From the NCBI RefSeq assembly GCF_000739775.1, contig NZ_BBJH01000008.1, forward strand, positions 124,001 to 188,000: DNA of 64,000 nucleotides, written 5' to 3'. Under the pieces are notes generated by a model, which searched no databases, was not told the origin of the DNA, and saw only the letters and a program-made list of their open reading frames with translations. Both the position numbers and the translations under genes were made by a program. The stretch is from Paraburkholderia heleia NBRC 101817 (GTDB lineage Bacteria; Pseudomonadota; Gammaproteobacteria; Burkholderiales; Burkholderiaceae). Shown in pieces: positions 18,455 to 29,368 of this stretch. How positions within the stretch are numbered: the stretch's first letter is position 1; each line of letters opens with the position of its first letter.

Positions 18455-18658
18455 TCAGGCCCGCCTCGCCGCTTCATGCGCCTTGTCGCGTGCCAGCAGC
18501 GGATAGGCGAGCGCGCAAATGTGCGACTGGATGCGCACGAGATCGCGCAGCACGTCGAGGTTCAGCCAACTCGAGGCCATGCTGTCCGGCTGGCCGTCGC
18601 GCAGCCGTTCGAGGTGGCGCTCGATGTGCTCATGACGTTGCCGCCGTGTATGCCGCAG
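18455..18658 (-). pseudogene. Remnant of a Na/Pi cotransporter C-terminal (PhoU-like) domain
   Basis: Directly downstream of, and in the same frame as, the phnY stop codon, the - strand reads an open stretch of about 67 codons ending at TGA 18457-18455. The part SMASSWLNLDVLRDLVRIQS followed by HICALAYPLL looks like the end of the cytoplasmic PhoU-like domain of NptA-type Na/Pi cotransporters (…HLDVLRDLRRINSH…). There is no start, membrane domain or SD. It is best read as the surviving tail of a deleted phosphate-transporter gene. The identification is from memory of the family. Confidence 0.6.
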
Positions 18659-20107
18659 TCACTCCCATGGCATGGACCAGGTTCTGACGTTGGTGTAGCT
18701 CTTCATCGCCTCGACCATGCCTTCCTTGTAGCCGTTGCCGGAGTCCTTGATGCCGCCGAACGGCGACATCTCGGTGCGGTAGCCCGGCACTTCCCAGACG
18801 TTCACGGTGCCGACCTCCAGTTCGTTGACGAACTTCGTGGTGTAGTCGAGCCGGTTCGTGCAGACGCCCGAGGAGAGGCCGTAGGCGGTCGAGTTCGAGA
18901 TGCGGATGACTTCCTGTATCTGGTCAGGAACGCGAATGATCGGGATCACCGGGCCGAAGGTCTCTTCGTGCACGAGTTCGCAGTCGTAGGGCACGTGATC
19001 GACGACAGTGGGGGCGAACAGCGCGCCCTGGCGCGGGGCGCCGTAGAGCACGCGTGCGCCGTGCGCTTCGGCGTCGGCCACGCGGCGCTCGAACAGTTGC
19101 GCGGCCGCTTCGTTGATGACCGTCCCCACGTCGACGCTCGGGTCCATCGGGTCGCCGCACTTGAGTTTCTTCGCGTGCACGAGCACACGCTCGACGAAGG
19201 CGTCCGCCACGCTTTGCACTACGAGAATGCGCTTGACGGCCGTGCAGCGCTGGCCGGAGTTTTTCGTCGCGCCCGTCACCGCGAGCAGCGCGGCACGGTC
19301 GAGGTCGGCGTCTTCCATGACGATGAGCGGGTCATTGCCGCCCAGTTCCAGCACGGTGCGGCGGTAGCCCGCGTGCTGCGCAATGTACTTGCCCACGCGT
19401 ACCGAGCCGGTGAACGTGACCAGGTCGCAGTGCGGGTCCGTGATCATGCTGTCGCCCATCGTGCGCGGATTGCCGGTGACGACGCTCAGCATCTCGGGCG
19501 GCAGGCCCGCTTCGTAGAGGACGTCGGCGAGCGCGAGCGCGGTGAGCGGCGTGAGTTCGGTGGGCTTGAGCACCACCCGGTTGTTGGTCGCAATGGCCGG
19601 CGCGAGCTTGTGGCTCACCATGTTCAGCGGATGGTTGAACGGCGTGATGGCGGAAATCACCCCGAGCAGCGGCAGACGCGTCGTGAAGATCTTGCGGTTC
19701 TTCCCGTTCGGGCTGATGTCGCACGAATAGACTTCGCCATCGTCCTTGATGGTGAGCTGCGCGGCAAACGACCAGACATCATAGGCGCGGCTTGCTTCGT
19801 AGAGCGAATCTTTCCAGCACAGACCCGACTCCGCGGTGATGAGGCGCGCGAAGTCCTCCTTGCGCTCGCGCAGCGCTTCGGCCGTGGTCTGGAGGATGCG
19901 CTGACGCTCGAAGCGCGTGAGGTGCGCTCGCGCGGCGTGGGCTTTGGCGAACGCTTCCTGCACGTGTTCGGGGCGGCCCGCGGGCACGGTGCCGACCACT
20001 TCGTTCGTATAGGGGTTGAAGACTTCGATCACTTCGTCGGTCGAGACCTGCCGGCCGGCGATGCGCATGGACTCCTGCCTGAATGCGGGTTTGGTCATGA
20101 CGTTCAT
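18659..20107 (-). CDS. phnY: Phosphonoacetaldehyde dehydrogenase
   Basis: A 482-residue aldehyde dehydrogenase with Glu motif VLELGGND and catalytic Cys in NSGQRCTAV (about residue 288). The sequence matches the PhnY class, which oxidises phosphonoacetaldehyde to phosphonoacetate with NAD. The start at 20107 follows GAGGT. It is the last gene of a - strand phnW-phnA-phnY run. The chain is AEP to phosphonoacetaldehyde (PhnW), to phosphonoacetate (PhnY), to acetate and phosphate (PhnA). Immediately after its stop comes the decayed Na/Pi cotransporter tail. Confidence 0.88.
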   Translation of the reverse strand: MNVMTKPAFRQESMRIAGRQVSTDEVIEVFNPYTNEVVGTVPAGRPEHVQEAFAKAHAARAHLTRFERQRILQTTAEALRERKEDFARLITAESGLCWKDSLYEASRAYDVWSFAAQLTIKDDGEVYSCDISPNGKNRKIFTTRLPLLGVISAITPFNHPLNMVSHKLAPAIATNNRVVLKPTELTPLTALALADVLYEAGLPPEMLSVVTGNPRTMGDSMITDPHCDLVTFTGSVRVGKYIAQHAGYRRTVLELGGNDPLIVMEDADLDRAALLAVTGATKNSGQRCTAVKRILVVQSVADAFVERVLVHAKKLKCGDPMDPSVDVGTVINEAAAQLFERRVADAEAHGARVLYGAPRQGALFAPTVVDHVPYDCELVHEETFGPVIPIIRVPDQIQEVIRISNSTAYGLSSGVCTNRLDYTTKFVNELEVGTVNVWEVPGYRTEMSPFGGIKDSGNGYKEGMVEAMKSYTNVRTWSMPWE

Positions 20108-20195
20108 CGCATACCTCGTTCCATGATCCGGTTAGGTACGCCCCGCGCGCGAATGCGAGCGGCGGCGTGCGGGAGTATTCGTGTTGATACGGGTG

Positions 20196-22703
<2,508 letters not shown>

Positions 22704-22712
22704 TCACTTTAG

Positions 22713-22722
22713 GTTGCGCAAC
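22713..22722. promoter_or_regulatory. Perfect 10-base dyad upstream of phnW
   Basis: GTTGCGCAAC is a perfect palindrome 59 bases above the phnW start. It sits in the only AT-richer stretch between phnW and the oxidoreductase remnant. It is a candidate operator for an AEP-responsive regulator, but no regulator gene is adjacent and short dyads occur by chance. Confidence 0.3.
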
Positions 22723-22778
22723 AAAAACAGTCAATATGCCACTATTTGCCACAATACCGGGAGATACACGCAGATGCT

Positions 22779-22874
22779 GGCAGTGACTGCGTGGCTTACC
22801 ATCTCGCGAAACTCGGCTGGAGCGACATCGTCCTGCTCGAACCGATGACCGTCCGAACCTCCTGGGAGCACGCT
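22779..22874 (+). pseudogene. Scrap of an FAD-dependent oxidoreductase (DMGDH/sarcosine dehydrogenase-like)
   Basis: The open stretch reads GSDCVAYHLAKLGWSDIVLL followed by E and a diverged tail SWEHALEP. This strongly resembles the N-terminal Rossmann segment of dimethylglycine/sarcosine dehydrogenases (…GCSVAYHLAKLGWTDVVLLER…TTWHAAG…). The leading GxGxxG is damaged and the rest of the about 800-residue protein is missing, so this is a gene relic. It fills most of the 321-base gap 22655-22975 between phnW and the Nudix gene. Confidence 0.6.
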
Positions 22875-22975
22875 TTGGAACCGACCCCGTATCAACCTGA
22901 CTTCGGGCTCGAAAGTTGCTGCACCACAGCGCGGATTCGCCGGGCTAACAACCGGGCGCACATGGGCGGGCAACA

Positions 22976-23410
22976 ATGGACTCAAACGTAACAGACGGCA
23001 TCTGTCATGAAACGCGCAGCATGAAAGAACGAGCAACTGTGGTGTGCTGGCAGCGAGGACGGATTCTCCTCGTCGAACGGGGACGATCGAGATGGTCGTT
23101 GCCCGGCGGCACGATTCGGCGCGCAGAGTCGCCGGCGGACGCTGCCGCGCGCGAACTCAGCGAAGAAACGACGCTCGAGGGCTGCGAGCTGGGGTACCTG
23201 TTCCAGTTCGGCGGGCTCAACAAGCGGCACCACGTCTTTTTCTCCGTGCTGCATGACGACGCGCGCCCTGCGCCGGATAACGAGATTCTAAGGTGCCGGT
23301 GGTTTCGTCCCCAGAAGGTCTCTACACTGATCACCAGCGTGCCGACCCGGGAAATCGTCAGACTCCTGTTCAGTCACGAAGTGACGCAACCCGCTCTCGT
23401 GGGCGCGTAA
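22976..23410 (+). CDS. Nudix hydrolase
   Basis: 144 residues. The Nudix box is near residues 44-66: G, then five residues, E, seven residues, RELSEE, with Thr where Gly is usual. Substrate unknown; the family hydrolyses nucleoside-diphosphate-linked compounds. Two starts are possible: ATG 22976, used here, or ATG 23021, which begins directly at the domain (MKERATVVCWQRG). Neither has a strong SD. It stands alone between a relic and the soe genes, so context gives no hint of its role. Confidence 0.75.
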   Translation: MDSNVTDGICHETRSMKERATVVCWQRGRILLVERGRSRWSLPGGTIRRAESPADAAARELSEETTLEGCELGYLFQFGGLNKRHHVFFSVLHDDARPAPDNEILRCRWFRPQKVSTLITSVPTREIVRLLFSHEVTQPALVGA

Positions 23411-23520
23411 AGCGCTCTGCCGCCGGGCGGCCTCGCTCCGAGCAGCCCGGTCCAGCCTCGAATCCAGATGCCATTTCCATGCGCGCCGCCCGCAACTATC
23501 GGGTGGGCTGATGAATGAGA

Positions 23521-23533
23521 TCGCAAATTGCGA
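23521..23533. promoter_or_regulatory. 13-base dyad in the control region of the soe-like operon
   Basis: TCGCAAATTGCGA is a perfect inverted repeat (6-base arms) about 90 bases before the soeA-like start, inside the 213-base gap 23411-23623. This gap is AT-rich by local standards (TTTATACGATATTCATTG follows). It is a reasonable operator or promoter-proximal site, with no regulator assigned. Confidence 0.35.
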
Positions 23534-23623
23534 GTTTTCCTATTTGCCGCTCATTTATACGATATTCATTGTCCGCACAGAGTTTGTGCCGTTGCACCGC
23601 AAGCGCATCTGGAGAATGGAGCG

Positions 23624-26563
23624 ATGGATCATCAGCCCCGCACGCAGAACGAACAGCTCGAGGTCAAGACCACGACATGCTACATGTGCGCGTGCCGCTG
23701 CGGCATACGCGTGCACCTTCGCGACGGCGAGGTTCGTTATATCGACGGCAATCCCGAGCATCCGCTCAATCAGGGTGTGATCTGCGCCAAAGGCTCGTCG
23801 GGCATCATGAAGCAGTATTCGCCGGCGCGCCTCACGCAGCCTCTCCTGCGCAAACCGGACGCCCTGCGCGGCACCGCCCAGTTCGAGCCTGTCTCCTGGG
23901 AAGTCGCGTTCGACATGCTGGAAAAGCGCCTCGCGCATTTGCGCGCGACCGACCCGAGGCAATTCGCACTCTTCACGGGCCGCGACCAGATGCAGGCGCT
24001 GACGGGTTTGTTCGCCAAACAGTTCGGCACCCCGAATTATGCGGCGCACGGCGGCTTCTGCTCGGCGAACATGGCGGCCGGCATGATCTATACGATGGGC
24101 GGCTCGTTCTGGGAGTTCGGCGGACCGGACCTCGACCGCGCCAGGCTGTTCTTCATGATCGGCACTGCGGAGGACCATCACTCGAATCCGCTGAAGATTG
24201 CGATCTCGAAGTTCAAGCGCGCGGGTGGGCGCTTCATCGCCATCAATCCGATCCGCACGGGCTACGCGGCAATTGCCGACGAGTGGGTGCCGATCCGCCC
24301 CGGCACGGATGGCGCGCTGTTCATGGCACTCATGCGTGAGCTTATCGAAGGTAACGCGTATGACCGCGAGTTCGTCGAGCGCTATACGAATGCGGGCGAA
24401 CTGCTCGATATGCGCGCCGACAGCGACACCTACGGCCTGTTCGTGCAGGACCCGGCGGTCGACGTGCGCAACCCGCTCTTTCCGCAGAATCACATGTGGT
24501 GGGACGCCGCGAGCCAGCGCGAAGTGCCGCATCACGCGCCGGGCGTGCGTCCCGCGCTGGAAGGGCGCTATACGCTCGCAGACGGTACACCCGTCGCCCC
24601 ATCGTTCGAGTTGCTGCGTGAGCAGGTTGCCGGCTGCACGCCGGAGTGGGCGGCGCAGATCACCGGCATTCCCGCAGCCACGATCCGCCGGCTGGCTCAG
24701 GAAATGGCCGATGTCGCGCGCGATCAAAAGGTCACGTTGCCGATTCAGTGGACCGACGCCTGGGGCGAGACGCACGAAACCGTGACGGGCGCGCCCATTG
24801 CGTTTCACGCCATGCGCGGGCTCGCCGCTCACTCGAACGGCTTTCAGTCGATACGCGGGCTTGCCGTGCTGATGTCGCTGCTCGGCACCATCGACCGGCC
24901 TGGCGGCTTTCGGCACAAGTCGCCTTATCCGCGTGCCGTGCCGCCCTCGGCGAAGCCGCCCAACAGCCCCGACGACGTGAAGCCGAACACCCCGCTCGCA
25001 AACGGTCCACTGGGCTGGCCCGCCGCGCCCGAAGATCTGTTCGTCGACGCCAACGGCGCTCCCGTGCGCATCGACAAGGCGTTTTCGTGGGAGTATCCGC
25101 TCGCCGTGCATGGTTTGATGCACAGCGTCATTACGAACGCGTGGCGGGGCGATCCGTATCCCATCGATACGCTGTTGATCTTCATGGCCAACATGGCGTG
25201 GAATTCGTCGATGAACACGGTGGAAGTCCGCAAGATGCTCGCGGACAAGCACGAGAACGGCGACTACAAGATTCCGTTCATCGTGGTGTGCGATGCGTTC
25301 CAGTCGGAGATGACGGCATTCGCCGACCTGATTCTGCCCGACACGACCTATCTCGAACGCTACGACGCGATGTCGATGCTCGACCGGCCCATTTCCGAAT
25401 TCGACGGTCCGGTGGACTCCGTGCGCGTGCCCGTCGTCCCGCCGACGGGCGAATGCAAGCCGTTCCAGGAAGTGCTCGTCGAACTGGCAAGCCGCCTGAA
25501 ACTGCCGGCTTTCACGACGCCCGAAGGCACGCGCAAATACCGCGACTATCCGGACTTCATCATCAATCACCAGACGGCGCCCGGCTCGGGCGTGGGCTTC
25601 CTGATCGGCTGGCGCGGCAAGGACGGCGACAAGGCGCTGGTTGGCGAACCGAACCCGCGGCAGTGGGAGGAGTACGCGAAGCACAACTGCGTCTACCACT
25701 ACACGCTGCCCGAGCCGCTGCAGTACATGCGCAACTGCAACGGGCCTTACCTGCAGTTCGCCGTCGAAAAAGGTTTTCGCAAGTTCAGCGAGCCGATCGT
25801 CATCGCGCTTTACTCGGACGTGATGCAGAAGTTCCGGCTCGCCGCGCAGGGCAAGACGAAGGGCCGGCAGCCGCCCGAGCATTTGCGCGCGCGCATCGAG
25901 CAGTATTTCGATCCGCTGCCGTTCTGGCATCCGCCGCTCGAGCACGACGCGACCGATCACGCGCAGTATCCGCTCGCGGCCGTCACGCAGCGTCCCATGG
26001 CGATGTACCACTCGTGGGACTCGCAGAACGCCTGGCTGCGGCAGATTCATGGCGAGAACTATCTGTACATGAATCCGCGCACGGCGGCGGCGCAGGGCAT
26101 CGAGGACGGCGGCTGGATCTACGTGGAATCGCAATGGGGCAAGGTGCGCTGCCTCGCGCGCTACAGCGAAGCCGTCGAGCCGGGCACGGTCTGGACGTGG
26201 AACGCCATCGGCAAGTCGGCGGGTGCGTGGAATCTCGGACCCGACGCCAACGAGTCGCAGCGCGGCTTCCTGCTGAACCACCTGATCGCCGACGAGATTC
26301 CAGTCAAGCGCGCCGATCATGCGCGCACGTCGAACTCCGATCCGGTCACGGGGCAAGCCGCGTGGTACGACGTGCGCGTGCGCATCTATCCGGCAGAGGC
26401 TCACGCCGACCACACGCTGCCGCAGTTTGCCCCCATGCCCGCGCTGCCCGGCTCCGTCGGCACGAACGGCGCGGGGGGCTTCATCCATCGCGTCGTGCAG
26501 ACGTATTTCGCCGGGCGAGGCGAGTTTGCCGCGCGTCTTGTGAAAGCCGCGCAACGCAAGTGA
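23624..26563 (+). CDS. soeA: Molybdopterin oxidoreductase, SoeA-like sulfite dehydrogenase catalytic subunit
   Basis: A 979-residue DMSO-reductase-family enzyme. The start is at ATG 23624; the longer frame begins 32 codons upstream without SD. An N-terminal Fe-S motif CYMCACRC...VICAKG (residues 20-65) binds one [4Fe-4S] cluster. The likely Mo ligand is the Cys in GGFCSANMAAGM (about residue 146). No twin-arginine signal is present, so the enzyme is cytoplasmic. It is followed by a four-cluster ferredoxin subunit and a DmsC-type anchor, the SoeABC arrangement that oxidises sulfite and passes electrons to quinone. Assignment as SoeA rests on this layout plus the neighbouring sulfonate genes; another substrate is possible. 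Confidence 0.75.
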   Translation: MDHQPRTQNEQLEVKTTTCYMCACRCGIRVHLRDGEVRYIDGNPEHPLNQGVICAKGSSGIMKQYSPARLTQPLLRKPDALRGTAQFEPVSWEVAFDMLEKRLAHLRATDPRQFALFTGRDQMQALTGLFAKQFGTPNYAAHGGFCSANMAAGMIYTMGGSFWEFGGPDLDRARLFFMIGTAEDHHSNPLKIAISKFKRAGGRFIAINPIRTGYAAIADEWVPIRPGTDGALFMALMRELIEGNAYDREFVERYTNAGELLDMRADSDTYGLFVQDPAVDVRNPLFPQNHMWWDAASQREVPHHAPGVRPALEGRYTLADGTPVAPSFELLREQVAGCTPEWAAQITGIPAATIRRLAQEMADVARDQKVTLPIQWTDAWGETHETVTGAPIAFHAMRGLAAHSNGFQSIRGLAVLMSLLGTIDRPGGFRHKSPYPRAVPPSAKPPNSPDDVKPNTPLANGPLGWPAAPEDLFVDANGAPVRIDKAFSWEYPLAVHGLMHSVITNAWRGDPYPIDTLLIFMANMAWNSSMNTVEVRKMLADKHENGDYKIPFIVVCDAFQSEMTAFADLILPDTTYLERYDAMSMLDRPISEFDGPVDSVRVPVVPPTGECKPFQEVLVELASRLKLPAFTTPEGTRKYRDYPDFIINHQTAPGSGVGFLIGWRGKDGDKALVGEPNPRQWEEYAKHNCVYHYTLPEPLQYMRNCNGPYLQFAVEKGFRKFSEPIVIALYSDVMQKFRLAAQGKTKGRQPPEHLRARIEQYFDPLPFWHPPLEHDATDHAQYPLAAVTQRPMAMYHSWDSQNAWLRQIHGENYLYMNPRTAAAQGIEDGGWIYVESQWGKVRCLARYSEAVEPGTVWTWNAIGKSAGAWNLGPDANESQRGFLLNHLIADEIPVKRADHARTSNSDPVTGQAAWYDVRVRIYPAEAHADHTLPQFAPMPALPGSVGTNGAGGFIHRVVQTYFAGRGEFAARLVKAAQRK

Positions 26564-26578
26564 ACCGGAGAGCATGCG

Positions 26579-27313
26579 ATGACACAGATGGCGCTCGTAA
26601 TCGATCTGAACGTCTGCGTGGGCTGCCACGCGTGCGTGACGAGCTGCAAGGAATGGAACACGTCGGGCGAGGCGGGCAGTCTTGCCGACTTTCGCCCGTA
26701 TGACGCCGATCCGTCGGGCACATTCTTCAACCGCGTGCAGACGTTCGAAGCCGGCGAATTTCCGCTTGCCGACACCATTCATTTCCCCAAGTCCTGCCTG
26801 CACTGCGAGGACCCGCCGTGCGTGCCGGTGTGTCCGACCGGGGCAAGCTACAAGCGCAAGGAAGACGGCCTCGTGCTGGTCGACTACGACCGCTGCATCG
26901 GCTGCAAATACTGCGCGTGGGCCTGCCCCTACGGCGCGCGGGAAATCGACGAAGCACGCAAGGAAATGACCAAGTGCACGCTGTGTTCCGACCGCATCTA
27001 CAACGAAGCGCTGCCGGAGCGCGACCGCAAGCCCGCGTGCGTGCTGGCGTGCCCGACCTCGGCGCGCCTGTTCGGCGACATTCACGATCCTGAGTCGGTC
27101 GTGTCGAAGGCGATCCGCGAACGGGGCGGCTATCAGCTGATGCCCGAATGGGGCACCCGGCCGTCGAATCACTATTTGCCGCGTCAACCGGTGACGTCCT
27201 GCGGCAGCGGCTCGTGTTCGTGCAAGACATCGGGCGCGGGAGCGGCCGATACCCTGGAAGCGCAGGTCGAGCACGGCGCACTCAATCTCGCGTCGATCGC
27301 TACGCGCACGTGA
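26579..27313 (+). CDS. soeB: Four-cluster Fe-S electron-transfer subunit (SoeB-like)
   Basis: 244 residues. Four cysteine motifs are visible: CVGCHACVTSC (about 13-23), CLHCEDPPCVPVCPTGA (about 67-83), CIGCKYCAWACPYGA (about 104-118) and CTLCSDRI...CVLACPTSAR (about 135-165). This fits a DmsB/PsrB/SoeB protein carrying four [4Fe-4S] clusters that wires the Mo subunit to the membrane anchor. An unusual Cys/Ser/Gly-rich tail (CGSGSCSCKTSG) lies near residues 207-218. It begins 15 bases after soeA. Confidence 0.8.
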   Translation: MTQMALVIDLNVCVGCHACVTSCKEWNTSGEAGSLADFRPYDADPSGTFFNRVQTFEAGEFPLADTIHFPKSCLHCEDPPCVPVCPTGASYKRKEDGLVLVDYDRCIGCKYCAWACPYGAREIDEARKEMTKCTLCSDRIYNEALPERDRKPACVLACPTSARLFGDIHDPESVVSKAIRERGGYQLMPEWGTRPSNHYLPRQPVTSCGSGSCSCKTSGAGAADTLEAQVEHGALNLASIATRT

Positions 27314-27365
27314 ACACGCCAGCGCGCCCGCATGGCGCGCCCCGAATCGAAGTGTGGAGAACGGT

Positions 27366-28319
27366 ATGAATCCGGCATTTTCAGTGGTGTTTCTCACCAC
27401 GCTGAGCGGTGCGGGCCAGGGCCTGCTGATCGCGCTCGTCGGCGTGGAGTTGGCGCAACGGCTCGGCTTCGGCGAGGTGGCGGCGGTTCCGGCGATGTTC
27501 TATGTCGTCGGTGCGGCGCTTTCGTGCGCACTGGGCACGCTGGGGCTCGTCGCGTCGTTCTTTCATCTCGGCCATCCCGAGCGGGCATGGCGCGCCATCG
27601 CGATGTGGCGCACCTCGTGGCTTTCGCGCGAATGCCTTTGTCTTCCCGCGTTTCTGGCCTGCACGTTCGCTTATGGCCTCGCCCACCTGCTGGGGGCCTC
27701 GTTTTCGCTGGCAATCGGCGGCGTGGCGGTCGTCGCGAGCCTGCTGCTCTTCCTGTGCACCGCGATGATCTACGCGTGCCTGCGCTTTCTCCAGGAATGG
27801 GCGACGCCGCTCACGCTGGTCAATTTCGTCCTGCTCGGCTGCGCGTCCGGCTTCACGCTCGCGACCGCATGCGCTGCGAGATTCGCACCGGCCATGACGG
27901 TGCCGCTTGCCGTCTGCGCATGCGTGTTGACGCTGGCGGGCTGTGCGTCGCGCACGGCTTCGCTTGTCCGCAATGCACGCCTGCGCCCGAAATCGACAGT
28001 GCAAAGCGCGACCGGTATTCGCGCGGCACGCGTCGAGCAGAAGTCGCGCGGATTTACGGCGGGCGCCTTCAATCTGCGCGAGTTCTTTCACGGCAAGACA
28101 CCCCGCGCGCTCAAACGCATCAAGTGGACGTTCCTGATCGCGGCGTTCCTCGCACCTTTCTGCCTCGTCGCGATCGGAGGCGGCATGCGACCGGTCGGGC
28201 TATCGTTCGCGGTGCTGTGCCTGGCGGCTGTGATCCAGTACGCGGGTCTCGTGGCGGAGCGCTGGTTCTTCTTTGCCGAGGCACGGCATCCGCAGAATCT
28301 CTACTATCAGCGTTCCTAG
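27366..28319 (+). CDS. soeC: DmsC-type membrane anchor (SoeC-like)
   Basis: 317 residues, with eight or so membrane segments and the DmsC-family stretch LGHPERAWRAIAMWRTSWLSREC near residues 65-87. The ATG at 27366 follows GGAGA at 27356-27360; a GTG four codons upstream overlaps that SD. DmsC-type anchors carry electrons between the Fe-S subunit and the quinone pool without heme. With the two upstream genes it forms a cytoplasm-facing quinone-linked complex. Confidence 0.8.
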   Translation: MNPAFSVVFLTTLSGAGQGLLIALVGVELAQRLGFGEVAAVPAMFYVVGAALSCALGTLGLVASFFHLGHPERAWRAIAMWRTSWLSRECLCLPAFLACTFAYGLAHLLGASFSLAIGGVAVVASLLLFLCTAMIYACLRFLQEWATPLTLVNFVLLGCASGFTLATACAARFAPAMTVPLAVCACVLTLAGCASRTASLVRNARLRPKSTVQSATGIRAARVEQKSRGFTAGAFNLREFFHGKTPRALKRIKWTFLIAAFLAPFCLVAIGGGMRPVGLSFAVLCLAAVIQYAGLVAERWFFFAEARHPQNLYYQRS

Positions 28320-28386
28320 GTTTTAGTTCCTGGTTCCAGGCAGGAGGTCGCTGGCCTCGAGGCGTTGCCGGCGGCTGCACGCCGCC

Positions 28387-29151
28387 TTACTCGCGGAACG
28401 TCTTCGCGGTTTCGGTCGCGGCGTGCCTCAGGTCGGGCACGAAGGCGAGCAGGTCGTCGAGCGCGAGGCGCCCGACCGGCGCCTGGACGGCGATTGCCGC
28501 GCAGGCGCGGTTGCGGTCCAGCATGACGGGCACGGCGATCGCGATCAAGCCCTGTAAATGCTCCTGATTATTGATCGCGAGCTGCCGCCGGCGTGTCACC
28601 GCCAGCTCCTTGCGCAACGCTTCGCGGTCGGTGATCGTTTGTTCCGAATGCGCGCGCAGCGGCAATGTGTCGATCATGCGGTCGCGCCGCTCCTTGGGCA
28701 GAAAGCTCAGCAGCAGCTTGCCGCTTGCCGAACAGTGCAGCGGCACGTGCGAGCCCGGCTGCAGATGCATGCGCAGCGGCCATTCGGTCTCCACGCGGTC
28801 GACATAGACCACGTCGTTGCCGGCGAGCATGGTGAGATTGCAGGTCTCGCCAATCTTTTCGACGAGCTGTTCGAGCAGCAGGTGCCGCGCCGCCGCCGGC
28901 CCCGCATGCATCAGCACGTTCACCGCCATCATTCTCACGCGTGCCGAACACTCGTACAGCTTGTCGTTCGCGCCGCGCGTGACGAGCCACGCGTCGGTGA
29001 GCTGGGCCAGGATACGGTGTACGGTCTGCTTGGGCAAACCGAGTGCATCCACCAGATCCATCATCGCTAAAGGACGGCCCGCCTGGGCTAGCGTTTCCAG
29101 CACGCGGAACGCGCGGACTGCCGCCGCATTCGATTGGTTCGATGTGGACAC
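28387..29151 (-). CDS. sauR: IclR-family regulator, SauR-like
   Basis: 254 residues when started at GTG 29151, which has a good AGGAG six bases upstream. An ATG at 29211 directly abuts its GGGAG and is less likely. An N-terminal winged helix (about 10-70) and the C-terminal IclR effector domain (about 80-245) are clear. It is divergent from sauS-sauT-sauU, the same arrangement as the sauRSTU sulfoacetate genes of Cupriavidus necator. It probably controls them through the large inverted repeat between the two genes. Confidence 0.8.
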   Translation of the reverse strand: MSTSNQSNAAAVRAFRVLETLAQAGRPLAMMDLVDALGLPKQTVHRILAQLTDAWLVTRGANDKLYECSARVRMMAVNVLMHAGPAAARHLLLEQLVEKIGETCNLTMLAGNDVVYVDRVETEWPLRMHLQPGSHVPLHCSASGKLLLSFLPKERRDRMIDTLPLRAHSEQTITDREALRKELAVTRRRQLAINNQEHLQGLIAIAVPVMLDRNRACAAIAVQAPVGRLALDDLLAFVPDLRHAATETAKTFRE

Positions 29152-29219
29152 GCTTGTCTCCTGCGTCGGTTGCTTTGTGCGGTCGACGCTAGCTTTCCCG
29201 TTATTGTGCATCTCCCGGC

Positions 29220-29255
29220 GCGATTTTCGGGACTGGTGAAAGTCCCGAAAATCGC
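29220..29255. promoter_or_regulatory. 15+15 base perfect inverted repeat between sauR and sauS
   Basis: GCGATTTTCGGGACT (29220-29234) is followed after a six-base spacer by its exact reverse complement AGTCCCGAAAATCGC (29241-29255). The half-motif CGGGACT recurs at 29301-29307. It is much longer than chance would give and lies in the divergent intergenic region, so it is a strong candidate SauR operator. A transcribed hairpin is the alternative; no T-run follows it. Confidence 0.65.
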
Positions 29256-29330
29256 CAATTCCGCTCCTTCGTAGCCGGGTGTCGCCGATTGCGCGGGAAT
29301 CGGGACTCGCATTCACGCGCCGATGAATAG

Positions 29331-29348
29331 ATTGGCAGTACAGCCAAT
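29331..29348. promoter_or_regulatory. 18-base dyad just above sauS
   Basis: ATTGGC-AGTACA-GCCAAT has perfect six-base arms and ends 20 bases before the sauS ATG. It overlaps where the RNA polymerase or the ribosome would sit. It is probably a second regulator site or an RNA hairpin in the leader. Confidence 0.4.
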
Positions 29349-29368
29349 TATCTGATCGGAGCGCACGG

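Noticed and set aside
23555..27400. A 1281-codon open frame on the - strand opposite the soe-like genes
   Set aside because: It has no family resemblance and is Arg/His/Ala-rich. It mirrors the codon bias of the well-supported genes on the other strand, a common artefact in GC-rich DNA.
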